Shown in pieces: positions 35,883 through 44,730 of a stretch of DNA of 44,956 nucleotides (position 1 is the first letter of the stretch; each line of letters opens with the position of its first letter). The notes under the pieces were generated by a model that worked only from the letters and a program-made list of their open reading frames with translations, was not told where the DNA came from and made no database searches. Position numbers and translations under genes: made by a program. This DNA is from Frankia nepalensis (GTDB lineage: Bacteria > Actinomycetota > Actinomycetes > Frankiales > Frankiaceae): positions 1 through 44,956 of the forward strand of contig NZ_JADWYU010000112.1 in the NCBI RefSeq assembly GCF_016786325.1. Reading direction: 5' to 3'.

Positions 35883-38627
35883 ATGTCCGCGATCATCAGT
35901 CGTCTCACCTTCGAGTACCTGCGCAACCCGCTCGGCGTCGGCGTGTCTCGCCCTCGTCTGTCCTGGATCGTCGAGACCACGACGCCGAACTGGATCCAGA
36001 GCGCCTACGAGATCGAGGCGCGAGGGATGGTGGTCCGCGCAGAGTCATCGGACTCTGTCCTGGTGGACTGGCCGTTCGCGCCGCTCGGGTCACGGGAGCG
36101 CCTCACCATCGGGGTCCGGGTCGCCGGGCCGGGCGGGGAGTGGACCGAGTGGATCCACGCCGACGTCGAGGCCGCGCTGCTGCGCGCCGCCGACTGGAGT
36201 GCCGCGTTCGTCAGCCCGGGGCAGGGGTCGCTCGTACGCGGCGAGTTCTTGGCGCGACCGGGCCTGCGGTCCGCCCGGCTGTACGCGACAGCGCTCGGCG
36301 TGTACGAGGCGTGCCTCAACGGGTCCGTGGTCGGCGACCACGTCCTGGCACCGGGCTGGACCGCCTACCACCAGCGCCTGCGCTACCAGACGTTCGACGT
36401 CACGGGCCTGATCGTGGAAGGGCCTAACTGTCTCGGCGCGACCGTGGGCGACGGCTGGTACCGGGGAAGGCTCGGCTTCGAGGGCAAACGCGCGCACTAC
36501 GGCGACCACGTGGCCTTCCTCGCCCAGTTGGAGCTCACCTACCAGGACGGCACCGTCGAACGCATCGTCACCGACGAGACCTGGATGGCCCGGTCGGGGC
36601 CGCTGCTGTCCAGCGACCTCTACGACGGCGAGCACCACGACGCCCGGCTGGAGCCGCCTGACTGGTCCACGACCTCCTGCGACGACGCCGGTTGGGAACC
36701 CGTCCGCGTCATCCAGCACGACCTCGGCACGCTGTTCGCCGCCGGCAGCCCGCCCGTGCGCCGAACCGAGATCCTCGCGCCGGTGGCCACCACGGTCGCA
36801 CCGTCCGGCGCCACGATTCTGGACTTCGGCCAGAACCTGGTCGGCCGCCTGCGTGTCACCGTCCGCGGCGAGGCCGGCGAGAAGGTGATCCTGCGCCACG
36901 CCGAGGTTCTCCAGGACGGCGAGCTGTGCACGGCGCCGCTGCGCACCGCGCAGGCGACGGACACCTATGTGCTGGCCGACGGCGGCCCGCGGACCTGGGA
37001 GCCGCGCTTCACGTTTCATGGCTTCCGCTACGCGGAGGTGACCGGTCCCGTCGAGTCGGCCGTCGCGGTCGTCTGCCACTCCGACCTCGAACGCACCGGC
37101 TGGTTCAGTTGCTCCGACCCGCTGGTGGAGCGGCTGCACGACAACGTGGTCTGGAGCATGCGGGGCAACTTCCTCGACGTACCGACCGACTGTCCGCAGC
37201 GTGACGAGCGGCTCGGCTGGACGGGCGACCTCCAGGTCTTCGCCCCCACCGCTTCCTTCCTGCACGACAGCGCCGGGTTCCTCGCGTCGTGGCTCGCCGA
37301 CCTCGCCGTGGAGCAGGGCGACGACGGCGTGGTGCCGTTTACCGTCCCCAACATCGTGGGATCATCGACACCAGCCGCCGCGTGGGGCGACGCGGCGGTG
37401 ATCGTGCCCTGGACCATCTACCAGCGCTACGGCGATCGTGGCGTGCTGGCGGCCCAGTTCCCGAGCATGTGTGCCTGGGTCGACAGGCTGCGCTCCCTGG
37501 CCGGCGAGAACCGGCTGTGGGACACCGGCTTCCAATTCGGGGACTGGTTGGACCCGACCGTGCCAGGCGAACGGTCGGACCTCGCCAGGACCTACCCCGA
37601 GATCGTCGCCACCGCCTACGTCGCGCGCTCCGCCGAGTTGGTGAGCCGCGCGGCCGAGGTGCTCGGCCGGCGGGAGGACGCCGAAAAGTACTCGGCGCTC
37701 GCCGAGGAGGTACGCGCCGCCTTCCGCGCCGAGTACGTCACGCCCGCGGGCCGGCTGCTGTCCGACTCCCAGACCGCCTATGCCCTCGCGCTCACATTCC
37801 GGCTCATCGCCGACGAACGCATCCGCTGCCACGCCGGACAACGGCTGACCGACCTGGTCCGCGGCAGCGGCCACACGATCGCGACCGGTTTCGTCGGTAC
37901 CCCACTGATCTGCGACGCGCTCACCGACGCGGGCTCCGTGGAGACCGCGTACCGGCTACTGCTGCAACGCGGCTACCCCTCCTGGCTCTACCCCGTCACC
38001 CAGGGCGCGACCACCATCTGGGAGCGCTGGAACAGCCTGCTGCCCGACGGAAGGGTCAACCCGAATGGCATGACCTCGTTCAACCACTACGCCCTGGGAG
38101 CAGTCGCCGACTGGCTGCACCGGGTCGTGGGAGGGCTGGCCCCGGCCGAGCCCGGCTACCAGCGGCTGCGCGTGGCGCCCCGGCCCGGCGCAGACCTGAC
38201 CAGCGCGGGTGCGCGATTGCGCACCCCGTACGGCCTCGCGGCCTGTTCCTGGAAACTCGATAGGGAGATCCTCACGGTCGATGTCGTCGTCCCCGCCAAC
38301 ACCACCGCCGAGCTCGACCTGCCCGGCTGCGCCCAGGAGACCATCGGCTCGGGCAGCCATCGCCGGAGCGTTCCGTTCACGGGACATAGCGGCGCAACAT
38401 CCGCCCTCACTCTCGACAGCACCATGCGGGAGGTCGGAGACCGACCCGAGGCCATGAAGGCGATCAATGACGTAATCATCGCGTGGCGGCCGGAGATCGC
38501 CGATCTTGTCGCTACAGGGCCGTCCGCCATCTCCCCGGAGACAACGGTCCGTGATGCCCTGGCCATCCTACGTAACGACGCGCTCCTCGCCGACGTCGAG
38601 GCGGCCTTCGCTGCACTTTCACCCTGA
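35883..38627 (+). CDS. GH78 alpha-L-rhamnosidase (2)
   Basis: A 914-residue full-length GH78 enzyme. The N-terminal Ig-like domain (residues 1-90: LTFEYLRNPLGVGVSRPRLS) is followed by the rhamnosidase beta-domains (NGSVVGDHVLAPGWTAY, ILDFGQNLVGRL). The catalytic barrel has DCPQRDERLGWTGD and GATTIWERWNSLLPDGR, then a C-terminal beta-domain. It is clearly paralogous to the 31000-33507 gene. The last 75 residues are a helical tail starting LTLDSTMREVGDRPEAM. ATG 35883 is preceded by GAGGTAG. It is cytoplasmic. Two rhamnosidases in one operon point to substrates with several rhamnose linkages. Confidence 0.94.
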   Translation: MSAIISRLTFEYLRNPLGVGVSRPRLSWIVETTTPNWIQSAYEIEARGMVVRAESSDSVLVDWPFAPLGSRERLTIGVRVAGPGGEWTEWIHADVEAALLRAADWSAAFVSPGQGSLVRGEFLARPGLRSARLYATALGVYEACLNGSVVGDHVLAPGWTAYHQRLRYQTFDVTGLIVEGPNCLGATVGDGWYRGRLGFEGKRAHYGDHVAFLAQLELTYQDGTVERIVTDETWMARSGPLLSSDLYDGEHHDARLEPPDWSTTSCDDAGWEPVRVIQHDLGTLFAAGSPPVRRTEILAPVATTVAPSGATILDFGQNLVGRLRVTVRGEAGEKVILRHAEVLQDGELCTAPLRTAQATDTYVLADGGPRTWEPRFTFHGFRYAEVTGPVESAVAVVCHSDLERTGWFSCSDPLVERLHDNVVWSMRGNFLDVPTDCPQRDERLGWTGDLQVFAPTASFLHDSAGFLASWLADLAVEQGDDGVVPFTVPNIVGSSTPAAAWGDAAVIVPWTIYQRYGDRGVLAAQFPSMCAWVDRLRSLAGENRLWDTGFQFGDWLDPTVPGERSDLARTYPEIVATAYVARSAELVSRAAEVLGRREDAEKYSALAEEVRAAFRAEYVTPAGRLLSDSQTAYALALTFRLIADERIRCHAGQRLTDLVRGSGHTIATGFVGTPLICDALTDAGSVETAYRLLLQRGYPSWLYPVTQGATTIWERWNSLLPDGRVNPNGMTSFNHYALGAVADWLHRVVGGLAPAEPGYQRLRVAPRPGADLTSAGARLRTPYGLAACSWKLDREILTVDVVVPANTTAELDLPGCAQETIGSGSHRRSVPFTGHSGATSALTLDSTMREVGDRPEAMKAINDVIIAWRPEIADLVATGPSAISPETTVRDALAILRNDALLADVEAAFAALSP

Positions 38628-38884
38628 AGGCGCCAAGGCGCCGTGCCGGGCGCGAGCCCAACTGTGGATGCTGAACTTGCGTGGTTTATGGTCACGCATG
38701 GGCAAGCTACGGGTCGGCGATCTTGGTGTGCGTGGCACGGGAGGCGAGCTCGAACTCCAAGCGGTTCGCCGGTGACGCCATCCTGTGGCCGAAGATCTAG
38801 CAAAGCGCCGTGACTCGGTGGCGCAAGGTCCGTGGGTGGATGTGCAGGACTTGGCCATTAGCCGCCTAACTACGCGGCATCGCC

Positions 38885-39112
38885 CCGCAGGGTTCGGCGA
38901 TATCGACCGTGCTCGCCAACCTGTTTAGCGCTACGCGTTCGAAGTGTTCCTGGTCCGAAAGTTCCCGGATGGGCAGTTCGAGCGGTGTGCGGACAGCGCG
39001 ATCGTGCACTGCACGTCGGAACCGGAGGCCCGCGAAGTGCTGGCCGCGCCTACTGGCTGGATGAAGGGGGTCGGGCTGCGGCTGCACCCGACCAAAACTT
39101 TCGTGCACTGGC
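38885..39112 (+). pseudogene. Group II intron reverse transcriptase/maturase fragment
   Basis: PQGSAISTVLANLFS (from 38885) shifts frame into RYAFEVFLVRKFPDGQFERC, then ADSAIVHCTSEPEAREVLAA and GVGLRLHPTKT. This is the order of the palm region of group II intron reverse transcriptases (PQGSAISPxLANL, FERYADDAVVHC, GLxLHPxKT). The catalytic YADD reads CADS, and a frameshift lies near 38920. N- and C-terminal parts are missing, and no domain V/VI RNA was recognised. It is an inactive relic. Confidence 0.75.
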
Positions 39113-39310
39113 CTGAGAGCGCACGCCTGAATACGACAAGAAAAACGGCGTGGACCGAGAGGCCTTTACACGCCAGGTGGCGGTCGACGGCCAGAACCGG
39201 CCACCGGTCCCGATGGCCGTCTTGTCATGTCGCGCGTTCCTTTCTCGGCCGGGACCCCACCGGCCGGAATGAGTCAAGCGGGCCTGACGGCAACCGTGTC
39301 ACCCGATGCT

Positions 39311-39349
39311 GCTCGTTTGTATAGCACGTCCATCGTACGTCTGTACAGC
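39311..39349. promoter_or_regulatory. Tandem 15-bp operator-like motif upstream of SBP2
   Basis: GCTCGTTTGTATAGC (39311-39325) and GTACGTCTGTACAGC (39335-39349) lie 24 bp apart, matching the pair at 4553-4590 upstream of SBP1. The order is conserved: first TGTATAGC, then TGTACAGC. The distance to the SBP2 start is about 740 bp. Confidence 0.5.
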
Positions 39350-40091
39350 TTCTGGCCGCAGGGGCAGGCATCGCCGACGATGCCGCGGAAACTCGGACCG
39401 AAGCGGCATCCGCCGTCCAGCGGATACAGGTCAGCTCGATCACCCTGCGAAGCGGGTCGGTACGGGATCTGCATGCCCAGGGCCTCGCCCGCGAAGGGGG
39501 CTGCCGGTCGATGCCGCCCGTAGGGCGCCCGCCGAGCCGAGGCGGCCGGCGAGCGGCTCGATGATCGGCTGCGCGACGGCGCCGGCCCGTAACAGTCAGT
39601 TCCGATGCCTAGGTGGCCAAGACCTGGCGCAGGTCACCTTTCGGACGCGCAATGTGGATGCCGTCCAAGACATCTGGAGCCTTGGGCAGGGCTTGGTGGT
39701 CCACGACTCCGCCTGGGCGTCGCCTCGACAGACCACCTTCTCGGCGTGCTTGGCCTCTCGACCGCGCCGCAGAGTTGTCACGGCGAACCGTCCAGTAGAA
39801 CGAGACTCTCGACATTTCGGACACAGCCGTTCGGGTCTCAGTAGAACTTGACATCCTCATCGAAGGCTGCGAGCATGCGGCCACTCCCGTGCCGGACCGC
39901 CCGAGCCGGCGCCGAAGCCCCGTTCGGCAGCCAACTCCGGCCGCTCGTACTCCTGCGGCGAGTCTCCGATGCTGTGGAACATTGCCGAACTTTCCTACGA
40001 CGGCCGCAGCGTGCCCGTGGCGCCATAGCTCGCGTGCCCGTCATTCCAAATCAACCGCCGCTGGGCGGGCTTCTACCACGAGGTGAGGCAA

Positions 40092-41426
40092 GTGGCACAT
40101 ACGAGAGTCCTGTTGAGCAGGCCGAACCGTCGATGTGCATGGCGGGTGACTGGTCGGTTATCTGGCTTGTCCCGGTCCTCAGGATTATCTGGTCTGGTCC
40201 TGATGTTTGCGGCGACCGGGGGCCTTCTCGCGGCCTGTGGAAGCGACGGCGACAGCAACGGCAGCGTGTCAGCCGCCTCGGCGAGTGCCGCGGCCTCGAT
40301 ACTCGGCCCATCCGCGCCCGCCACGGGCGCACCGGTCAAGATCGGAATCGTCTCCGAGGGCAAGTCCGCGGTCTCGGACATGTCCGCGCAGAACACCGTC
40401 GCCGACGCCACCGCGAAGTGGCTCAACGAGCACCGTACCGGGATCGCCGGCCGGCCGATCGAGCTGATCAAATGTGATGCCCTCGGCGACCCCGGCAAGG
40501 CGACCGACTGCGGCAACCAACTGGTCGAAGCCGGGGTCGTCGCCGCCGTGTTCGGCGAGTCCGCCGTCATGCAGGACGCCTGGAGGCCACTGCACGAAGC
40601 CGGCATCCCGGTGATGCTCTACGGCACCACCGAGCCAGCGCTGCTGGCCGACAAGGACTCGACGTTCATCCTGTCCGACCCATCGGCCGGGCCCATCGGC
40701 CTGCCGATCTCGGTGGCCAAGGACAAGGGCTACAAGAAGGTGACGTCGATCGTCATCGACGTTCCGGCCGCGCTTGGCCTGGAGACGACGGTGGCACCCG
40801 CCAAATACAAGGAAGCGGGCCTGGAACACCAGCTCGTCCGGATCCCGCCGGGCACCGCCGACATGACACCACAGCTGGGACCCGTCGTCGCGGACGACCC
40901 CGGCATGGTGTTCGTGCTCGGCAACGACTCGTTCTGCATCAGCGCCTTCAACGGTCTGCGCGCGGTCGGATACACCGGCCAGGTCACCAGCATCGCCCAG
41001 TGCATCACCGACGCCACCCGCACGGCGGTGCCCGGCGACGTCCTCAACGGCATGGAGATCACGGCGTCGGCGCCGATCGGGACCGACAACCCCTCCACGC
41101 AGCTCTACCAGGCCGTCGTCGACACCTACAGCAAGGGTGTGGACACCAGCCAGATCGGCGGGATGAGCATGTTCACCGCGCTCGCCGGCTTCCAAGTGGC
41201 GGTTGCCAAGATCAGTGGTGAGATCACGCCCGCCACCATCATCTCCGCCGTCCGAGCGATGCCGGAGGCGGAGCTGCCCGGCTCCGGTGGCCTGAAGTTC
41301 CAGTGCGACGGCAAGGCCAGCCCGCTGTCGAGTGCGATTTGCGGCCATGGCTCGCTGGCCGCGACCTTGGATGCCAACGGCCAGCCGCGCAGCTACGAGG
41401 TGGTCGACGCCACCGCCGGAGGCTGA
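40092..41426 (+). CDS. ABC-type solute-binding lipoprotein (SBP2), paralogue of SBP1
   Basis: A 444-residue secreted lipoprotein of the LivK/Peripla_BP_6 family. The long signal region ends in the lipobox GLLAAC, and the mature part begins APVKIGIVSEGKSAV. Blocks shared with SBP1 include ATDCGNQLV, IPVMLYG, PGTADMTPQ, LGNDSFCISAFNGL and the C-terminal Cys pair. By eye roughly half or more of the residues are identical. GTG 40092 and GTG 40083 are both possible; GAGG lies upstream. There is no permease or ATPase beside it. It is followed by a perfect terminator hairpin, so it is probably monocistronic. Confidence 0.9.
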   Translation: MAHTRVLLSRPNRRCAWRVTGRLSGLSRSSGLSGLVLMFAATGGLLAACGSDGDSNGSVSAASASAAASILGPSAPATGAPVKIGIVSEGKSAVSDMSAQNTVADATAKWLNEHRTGIAGRPIELIKCDALGDPGKATDCGNQLVEAGVVAAVFGESAVMQDAWRPLHEAGIPVMLYGTTEPALLADKDSTFILSDPSAGPIGLPISVAKDKGYKKVTSIVIDVPAALGLETTVAPAKYKEAGLEHQLVRIPPGTADMTPQLGPVVADDPGMVFVLGNDSFCISAFNGLRAVGYTGQVTSIAQCITDATRTAVPGDVLNGMEITASAPIGTDNPSTQLYQAVVDTYSKGVDTSQIGGMSMFTALAGFQVAVAKISGEITPATIISAVRAMPEAELPGSGGLKFQCDGKASPLSSAICGHGSLAATLDANGQPRSYEVVDATAGG

Positions 41427-41436
41427 TTCGGCCAGC

Positions 41437-41472
41437 GACCCTGGGGCCGGGAACCGTCACGGCCCCAGGGTC
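41437..41472 (+). terminator. Perfect hairpin terminator after SBP2
   Basis: GACCCTGGGGCC (41437-41448) and GGCCCCAGGGTC (41461-41472) are perfect 12-bp arms with a 12-base loop, starting 10 bases after the SBP2 stop. There is no T-tract, which is usual for GC-rich actinomycetes. Confidence 0.8.
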
Positions 41473-41897
41473 CACGCCGTCGGCGGCGAACCGGGCGGCG
41501 AGACCTCCAACCAACTGCCGGCGAAGTTGTCACGCTCCGCGGAACGATGAGCCCCGCAGTGAGAAGTCCTGAGTTGGGAATCCGGACCGGGCGGCGGACG
41601 GAGGACACAACGGCCCAGCCGATTCGATCAAATAGTTCGTCCGCGGCGCCTGACACTACCGCACCGTCCAGATCCGGGCCAACCGACGCCTACTCGCTGT
41701 TAAGGGTCGACTCCCGATCGACGTCCGCACCGCGCTCGCAATCATCAGCTGAACACGGCATGTGTCTTGTCCTGACAAGAGTCGAATTCCAGCGGAGGCG
41801 CGACCCTCGAGGACAACGGCTCAACAGAGCCGGTGCCGGGCCAAAACCTCAGGACCTTGACGCGGCTACGGCGTTTGTGCTAAACCATGGAACGTCA
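41473..41897. other. Intergenic stretch between SBP2 and the P450
   Basis: The P450 frame is open through most of this stretch, but the translated sequence is Ser/Arg-rich and unlike any P450. I see no independent gene, and it is probably leader DNA. Confidence 0.5.
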
Positions 41898-41915
41898 GCA
41901 ATACGATCGTATAGC
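41898..41915. promoter_or_regulatory. Palindromic operator-like site at the P450 start
   Basis: GCAATACGATCGTATAGC is an 18-bp palindrome with one mismatched pair and a perfect 12-bp core (41901-41912). Its right half (CGTATAGC) matches the TGTATAGC half of the tandem motifs before SBP1 and SBP2. It is directly followed by an ATG at 41916. Confidence 0.55.
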
Positions 41916-41981
41916 ATGCGGCTTCGCTGGCTCGTGGGACACCGGGCCGGTAAGCGTCATGACGCTCGAAGGGAGAGGGAG

Positions 41982-43265
41982 TTGCCCGACTGGAAGGCGG
42001 TCGACTACTTCGGCGATGAGTCACTCCTTGAGAATCCATACCCCTACTTCGATGAGCTGCGCGCGGTGAGTCCGGTGCTGCCGCTACCTCACTTGGGGGT
42101 GGTCGCCGTCACCGGCTACGACGAGACGATCGAGGTGTACCGCGACGCCGAGAACTTCTCCTCGTGCAATTCGCCGGTCGGGCCGTTCGCGCCGTTTCCC
42201 GTCCCGCTCGAAGGTGAGGACGTCAGCGAGCTCATCGACCGATATCGTGACCGTCTTCCGCTGAACGAGCACATGGTCACGATGGACCCGCCCACGCACA
42301 CCCGCGAACGAGGGCTGCTGATGCGGCTTCTCACCCCCAAACGACTCCAGGAGAACGAGGACTCCATCTGGCGCCTGGCCGACCAGCAACTCGACGAGTT
42401 CACCGCGGATGGCAGGTGTGAGTTCATCGGGGCATACGCCCAGCCGTTCGCCATGCTCGTCATAGCCGACCTGCTCGGCGTGCCCGAGGCCGACCACCAG
42501 CGGTTCCGCGAAGGTTTCGGTCTCACTGTCAGCCCCGGCCAGATCGGCTCCGACCAAAGCGACCGAGAGCCAAACTCGCTAGGGTGGCTCGACGCCGAGT
42601 TCACCCATTACATCGAAGACCGCCGGCGCGAGCCACGCAACGACGTGCTCACCAGCTTGGCACTGGCAACCTATCCGGACGGGAGCACGCCGGACGTGAC
42701 CGCGGTGGTCCGGGCATCCTCATTCCTGTTCGCCGCCGGCCAGGACACCACTGCACGCCTGCTCGCCGCCGCGTTGAAATACCTTGCCGAGCACCCCGAG
42801 GCCCAAGACGAGCTTCGGGCACGTCGCGAGTTGATTCCGCACCTAATTGAGGAGACACTGCGGGTCGAGAGCCCGGTCAAGGCGGATTTCCGTCTGGCCA
42901 GGCGCGCGACGACCATAGCCGGCGTCGAGATCGCGGCGGGGACACCAGTCATGCTGCTCAACGGTGCGGCCAACCGAGACCCACGGCATTTCGAATGCCC
43001 GGCCGAGTTTCGCGTCGACCGCGACAACGTCCGCCAGCAGATAGCATTCGGCCGAGGGATCCACTCCTGCCCCGGAGGCCCGTTGGCGCGCGTCGAGGGC
43101 CGAATTAGCCTTGAGCGTATCCTCGACCGCACCCGTGATATTCGGCTTTCTGAAGAGCATCACGGGCCGACAGACGCCCAGCACTTCAACTACCAGCGCT
43201 CCTGGCTCCAACGGGGTCTCACCGAGCTGCACCTGGAGTTCACGCCCGTTGCTAGTGACCGATGA
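41982..43265 (+). CDS. Cytochrome P450 monooxygenase
   Basis: A soluble bacterial P450 of 427 residues from TTG 41982. The I-helix oxygen-binding motif is FAAGQDTTARLL, the ExxR motif is in EETLRVESP, and the heme loop is FGRGIHSCPGG with the ligand Cys near residue 363. The C-terminus LTELHLEFTPV is typical. TTG 41982 is preferred because GGGAGAGG precedes it and the protein then begins at the usual WKAVDYF..NPYPYFDELR; ATG 41916, abutting the palindrome, would add 22 residues. No ferredoxin or reductase gene is adjacent. Its stop overlaps the ATG of a truncated SDR (ATGA), so the two were once an operon. Substrate unknown, possibly a terpenoid or aromatic aglycone. Confidence 0.93.
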   Translation: MPDWKAVDYFGDESLLENPYPYFDELRAVSPVLPLPHLGVVAVTGYDETIEVYRDAENFSSCNSPVGPFAPFPVPLEGEDVSELIDRYRDRLPLNEHMVTMDPPTHTRERGLLMRLLTPKRLQENEDSIWRLADQQLDEFTADGRCEFIGAYAQPFAMLVIADLLGVPEADHQRFREGFGLTVSPGQIGSDQSDREPNSLGWLDAEFTHYIEDRRREPRNDVLTSLALATYPDGSTPDVTAVVRASSFLFAAGQDTTARLLAAALKYLAEHPEAQDELRARRELIPHLIEETLRVESPVKADFRLARRATTIAGVEIAAGTPVMLLNGAANRDPRHFECPAEFRVDRDNVRQQIAFGRGIHSCPGGPLARVEGRISLERILDRTRDIRLSEEHHGPTDAQHFNYQRSWLQRGLTELHLEFTPVASDR

Positions 43266-43549
43266 GCCGCACCGCCATCGTCACCGGTGGCGAATCCGGC
43301 ATGGGGCCGGTGTTGTCCCATGGACCTGTCGCGGGCGGTCGCCACATCGGCGTGGGCGATCGGGACGAGCTGACGGCCAGATCGCTCGTACTGCATCCGG
43401 AAGAGGAGGAGACGCCGAACTTCTATTGGAATGTTGTGTTGCGCGGAGGCCAGCACCGAGCTGCTGTGCTAGGTCGCTCCGCAGATCGCATGAAAGAACT
43501 CGGCGAAGGTAACCGATCTTCGCCCCCGAGGGCATGTTCGGATCGATGA
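43262..43549 (+). pseudogene. Short-chain dehydrogenase (SDR) N-terminal fragment
   Basis: The first 38 residues fit an SDR: MSRTAIVTGGESGMG carries the TGxxxGxG cofactor loop, and HIGVGDRD the end of the second strand. After that the sequence no longer resembles SDRs and there is no YxxxK site before the stop at 43549. It is therefore a truncated gene fused to unrelated DNA. ATG overlaps the P450 stop by 4 bases, showing a former P450-SDR operon. Confidence 0.65.
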
Positions 43550-43962
43550 CATCCGACCCGCCAGCTGGACCCTGGCGATCGACGGTTCGCCAACGAGACC
43601 TAGGTAAGGTTGCTGGCTGATTGACTGAGATACTTGGTCCGGGAGTTTGACCAGCACAGCAGGTCTGCAATGTCTCCGCCAGCGATCAATCGGATCAGAT
43701 GCGGCCCTCAGGTTCTTTACCACGGCTATGTCCCACCGCCGCCGGCTGGATGGGCCAACATCGGGAAGATCCTTTCTGCCGGCGGATTCTCGACCAGCGG
43801 CGCCCTAAAGCCAGCCAGCTCGACGCACGGCGGGACAGTAACCGGATCAACTCCAACCGCGGCCGGTTCAGAGCCGGGCTCAGCGCAACGCGGGCTGAAA
43901 CGCCCCCTTTCAGCCCGAAGATCCATGATCAAAGTGATGCCGATCGAATGGAGGATTAGTCG
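43550..43962. other. Intergenic stretch, nothing recognised
   Basis: No gene, repeat or RNA could be supported here apart from the ribosome-binding site GGAGG just before the next gene. The patch 43890-43920 contains a short inverted repeat (GGGCTGAAACG / CCTTTCAGCCC) that may form a hairpin. Confidence 0.45.
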
Positions 43963-44433
43963 ATGGAACTACGGGAAGTGCGCGACGTCGTTGGGGATTA
44001 CACCGGGAACGCCCGCGCTGTGCTGGAGTACAGCCTGATGGTGAAGGGTTTACTGGACAGCGCGAAGGAGCCCGGTTTCTCGGTCGAGAGCTGGGCGCCG
44101 CTCGCCGAGCTGGTCGAGGTCGACGAGTTCGAGCGCGTCGGCAACTTCAAAGAAGTCATGACCTGGCGGGACTACGTCAACTTCCTCACGCCCTGGGCGA
44201 TCTCGGCCAACTGGGAGTGCTCGTTCAAGCGCCTCACCGAGCGGCCGGGGGTAGTATATCTTGAGCTCGAGGAACGCAGCCGCGTCAATGGCAACCTGCG
44301 GGCTATTAACTCGCTGTCGGTCTACGAGTTCAATGAAACCGGTAAGATCCGGCACCTCGACGTGTACCTCCAGATGCCGCTTCCTGGGCCGGACATGCTC
44401 CTGAGGTATGAGGGTATCAAGATCGCTAATTAG
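43963..44433 (+). CDS. SnoaL-like / NTF2-fold protein
   Basis: A 156-residue protein starting MELREVRDVVGDYTGNARA. Length and pattern suggest a SnoaL-like (NTF2-fold) protein: an N-terminal helical part, WRDYVNFLTPWA, then beta-strands VVYLELEERSRVNGNLRAI and SVYEFNETGKIRHLDVYLQM, the last being typical of the family (function is often isomerase, cyclase or hydratase of polyketide or steroid-like substrates). The start is ATG 43963, with a good GGAGG eight bases upstream. It stands alone downstream of the P450/SDR remnant and may belong to the same degradation set. The family call rests on the pattern, not on a search. Confidence 0.75.
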   Translation: MELREVRDVVGDYTGNARAVLEYSLMVKGLLDSAKEPGFSVESWAPLAELVEVDEFERVGNFKEVMTWRDYVNFLTPWAISANWECSFKRLTERPGVVYLELEERSRVNGNLRAINSLSVYEFNETGKIRHLDVYLQMPLPGPDMLLRYEGIKIAN

Positions 44434-44638
44434 CGGGCATCCTCAAGTAGTACTCCAGCCGGACTTCTGTGGTCGTTTGGATCTGGTGGGCTGGGATTGG
44501 GCGGCCGGGCTGTCCTGAGTGGTGTGGCGATCCCGGGCGTGAAGGGCCACCGGTCGATCGTGGCGGGTTGTGTGGACTCTCGAAGATCAGCCGGTGGCCG
44601 CATGCCCCAGCGAAGACCCTGACCCTTGGCGGTCCGGA
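44434..44638. other. Intergenic stretch, nothing recognised
   Basis: No supported gene, repeat or RNA between the SnoaL-like gene and the transposase fragment. A minus-strand frame here has Arg/Pro-rich composition typical of spurious frames. Confidence 0.4.
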
Positions 44639-44730
44639 TTCGAAGCTCTCGCGGCCCGGGTCGACTGTCGCTTCGCCGACGCCGAGTCCCGGAAGCGGGC
44701 ACGGTCGTTCCTAGCGGTCTGATAGCAGGG
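44639..44730 (+). pseudogene. IS701-like transposase N-terminal fragment
   Basis: FEALAARVDCRFADAESRKR followed by ARSFLA resembles the conserved N-terminus of IS701-type transposases (F..L..R...RF...E.R.RA..YL.GL). An in-frame stop follows, and in the next frame GLIAGLL continues the pattern. The remainder to the window end shows no further match. Only the start of the element survives or is visible. Confidence 0.45.

Larger units (their letters stand above)
38628..40082. other. Decayed intergenic region with mobile-element debris
   Basis: About 1.45 kb without an intact gene. It holds the reverse-transcriptase remnant (38885-39112) and a tandem regulatory motif (39311-39349). On the minus strand near 39600-39835 there is an unassigned open stretch containing LCPKCRESRSTGRF that ends at 39596; it could be a transposase fragment. 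Confidence 0.55.

Noticed and set aside
38632-38646. GGCGCC-AA-GGCGCC after the second rhamnosidase
   Set aside because: Arms are short and self-complementary with a 2-base loop; not enough for a terminator call.
39596-39835. Minus-strand stretch with a CPKC motif
   Set aside because: It looks like a possible transposase zinc-ribbon fragment, but I could not match it to a family with confidence.
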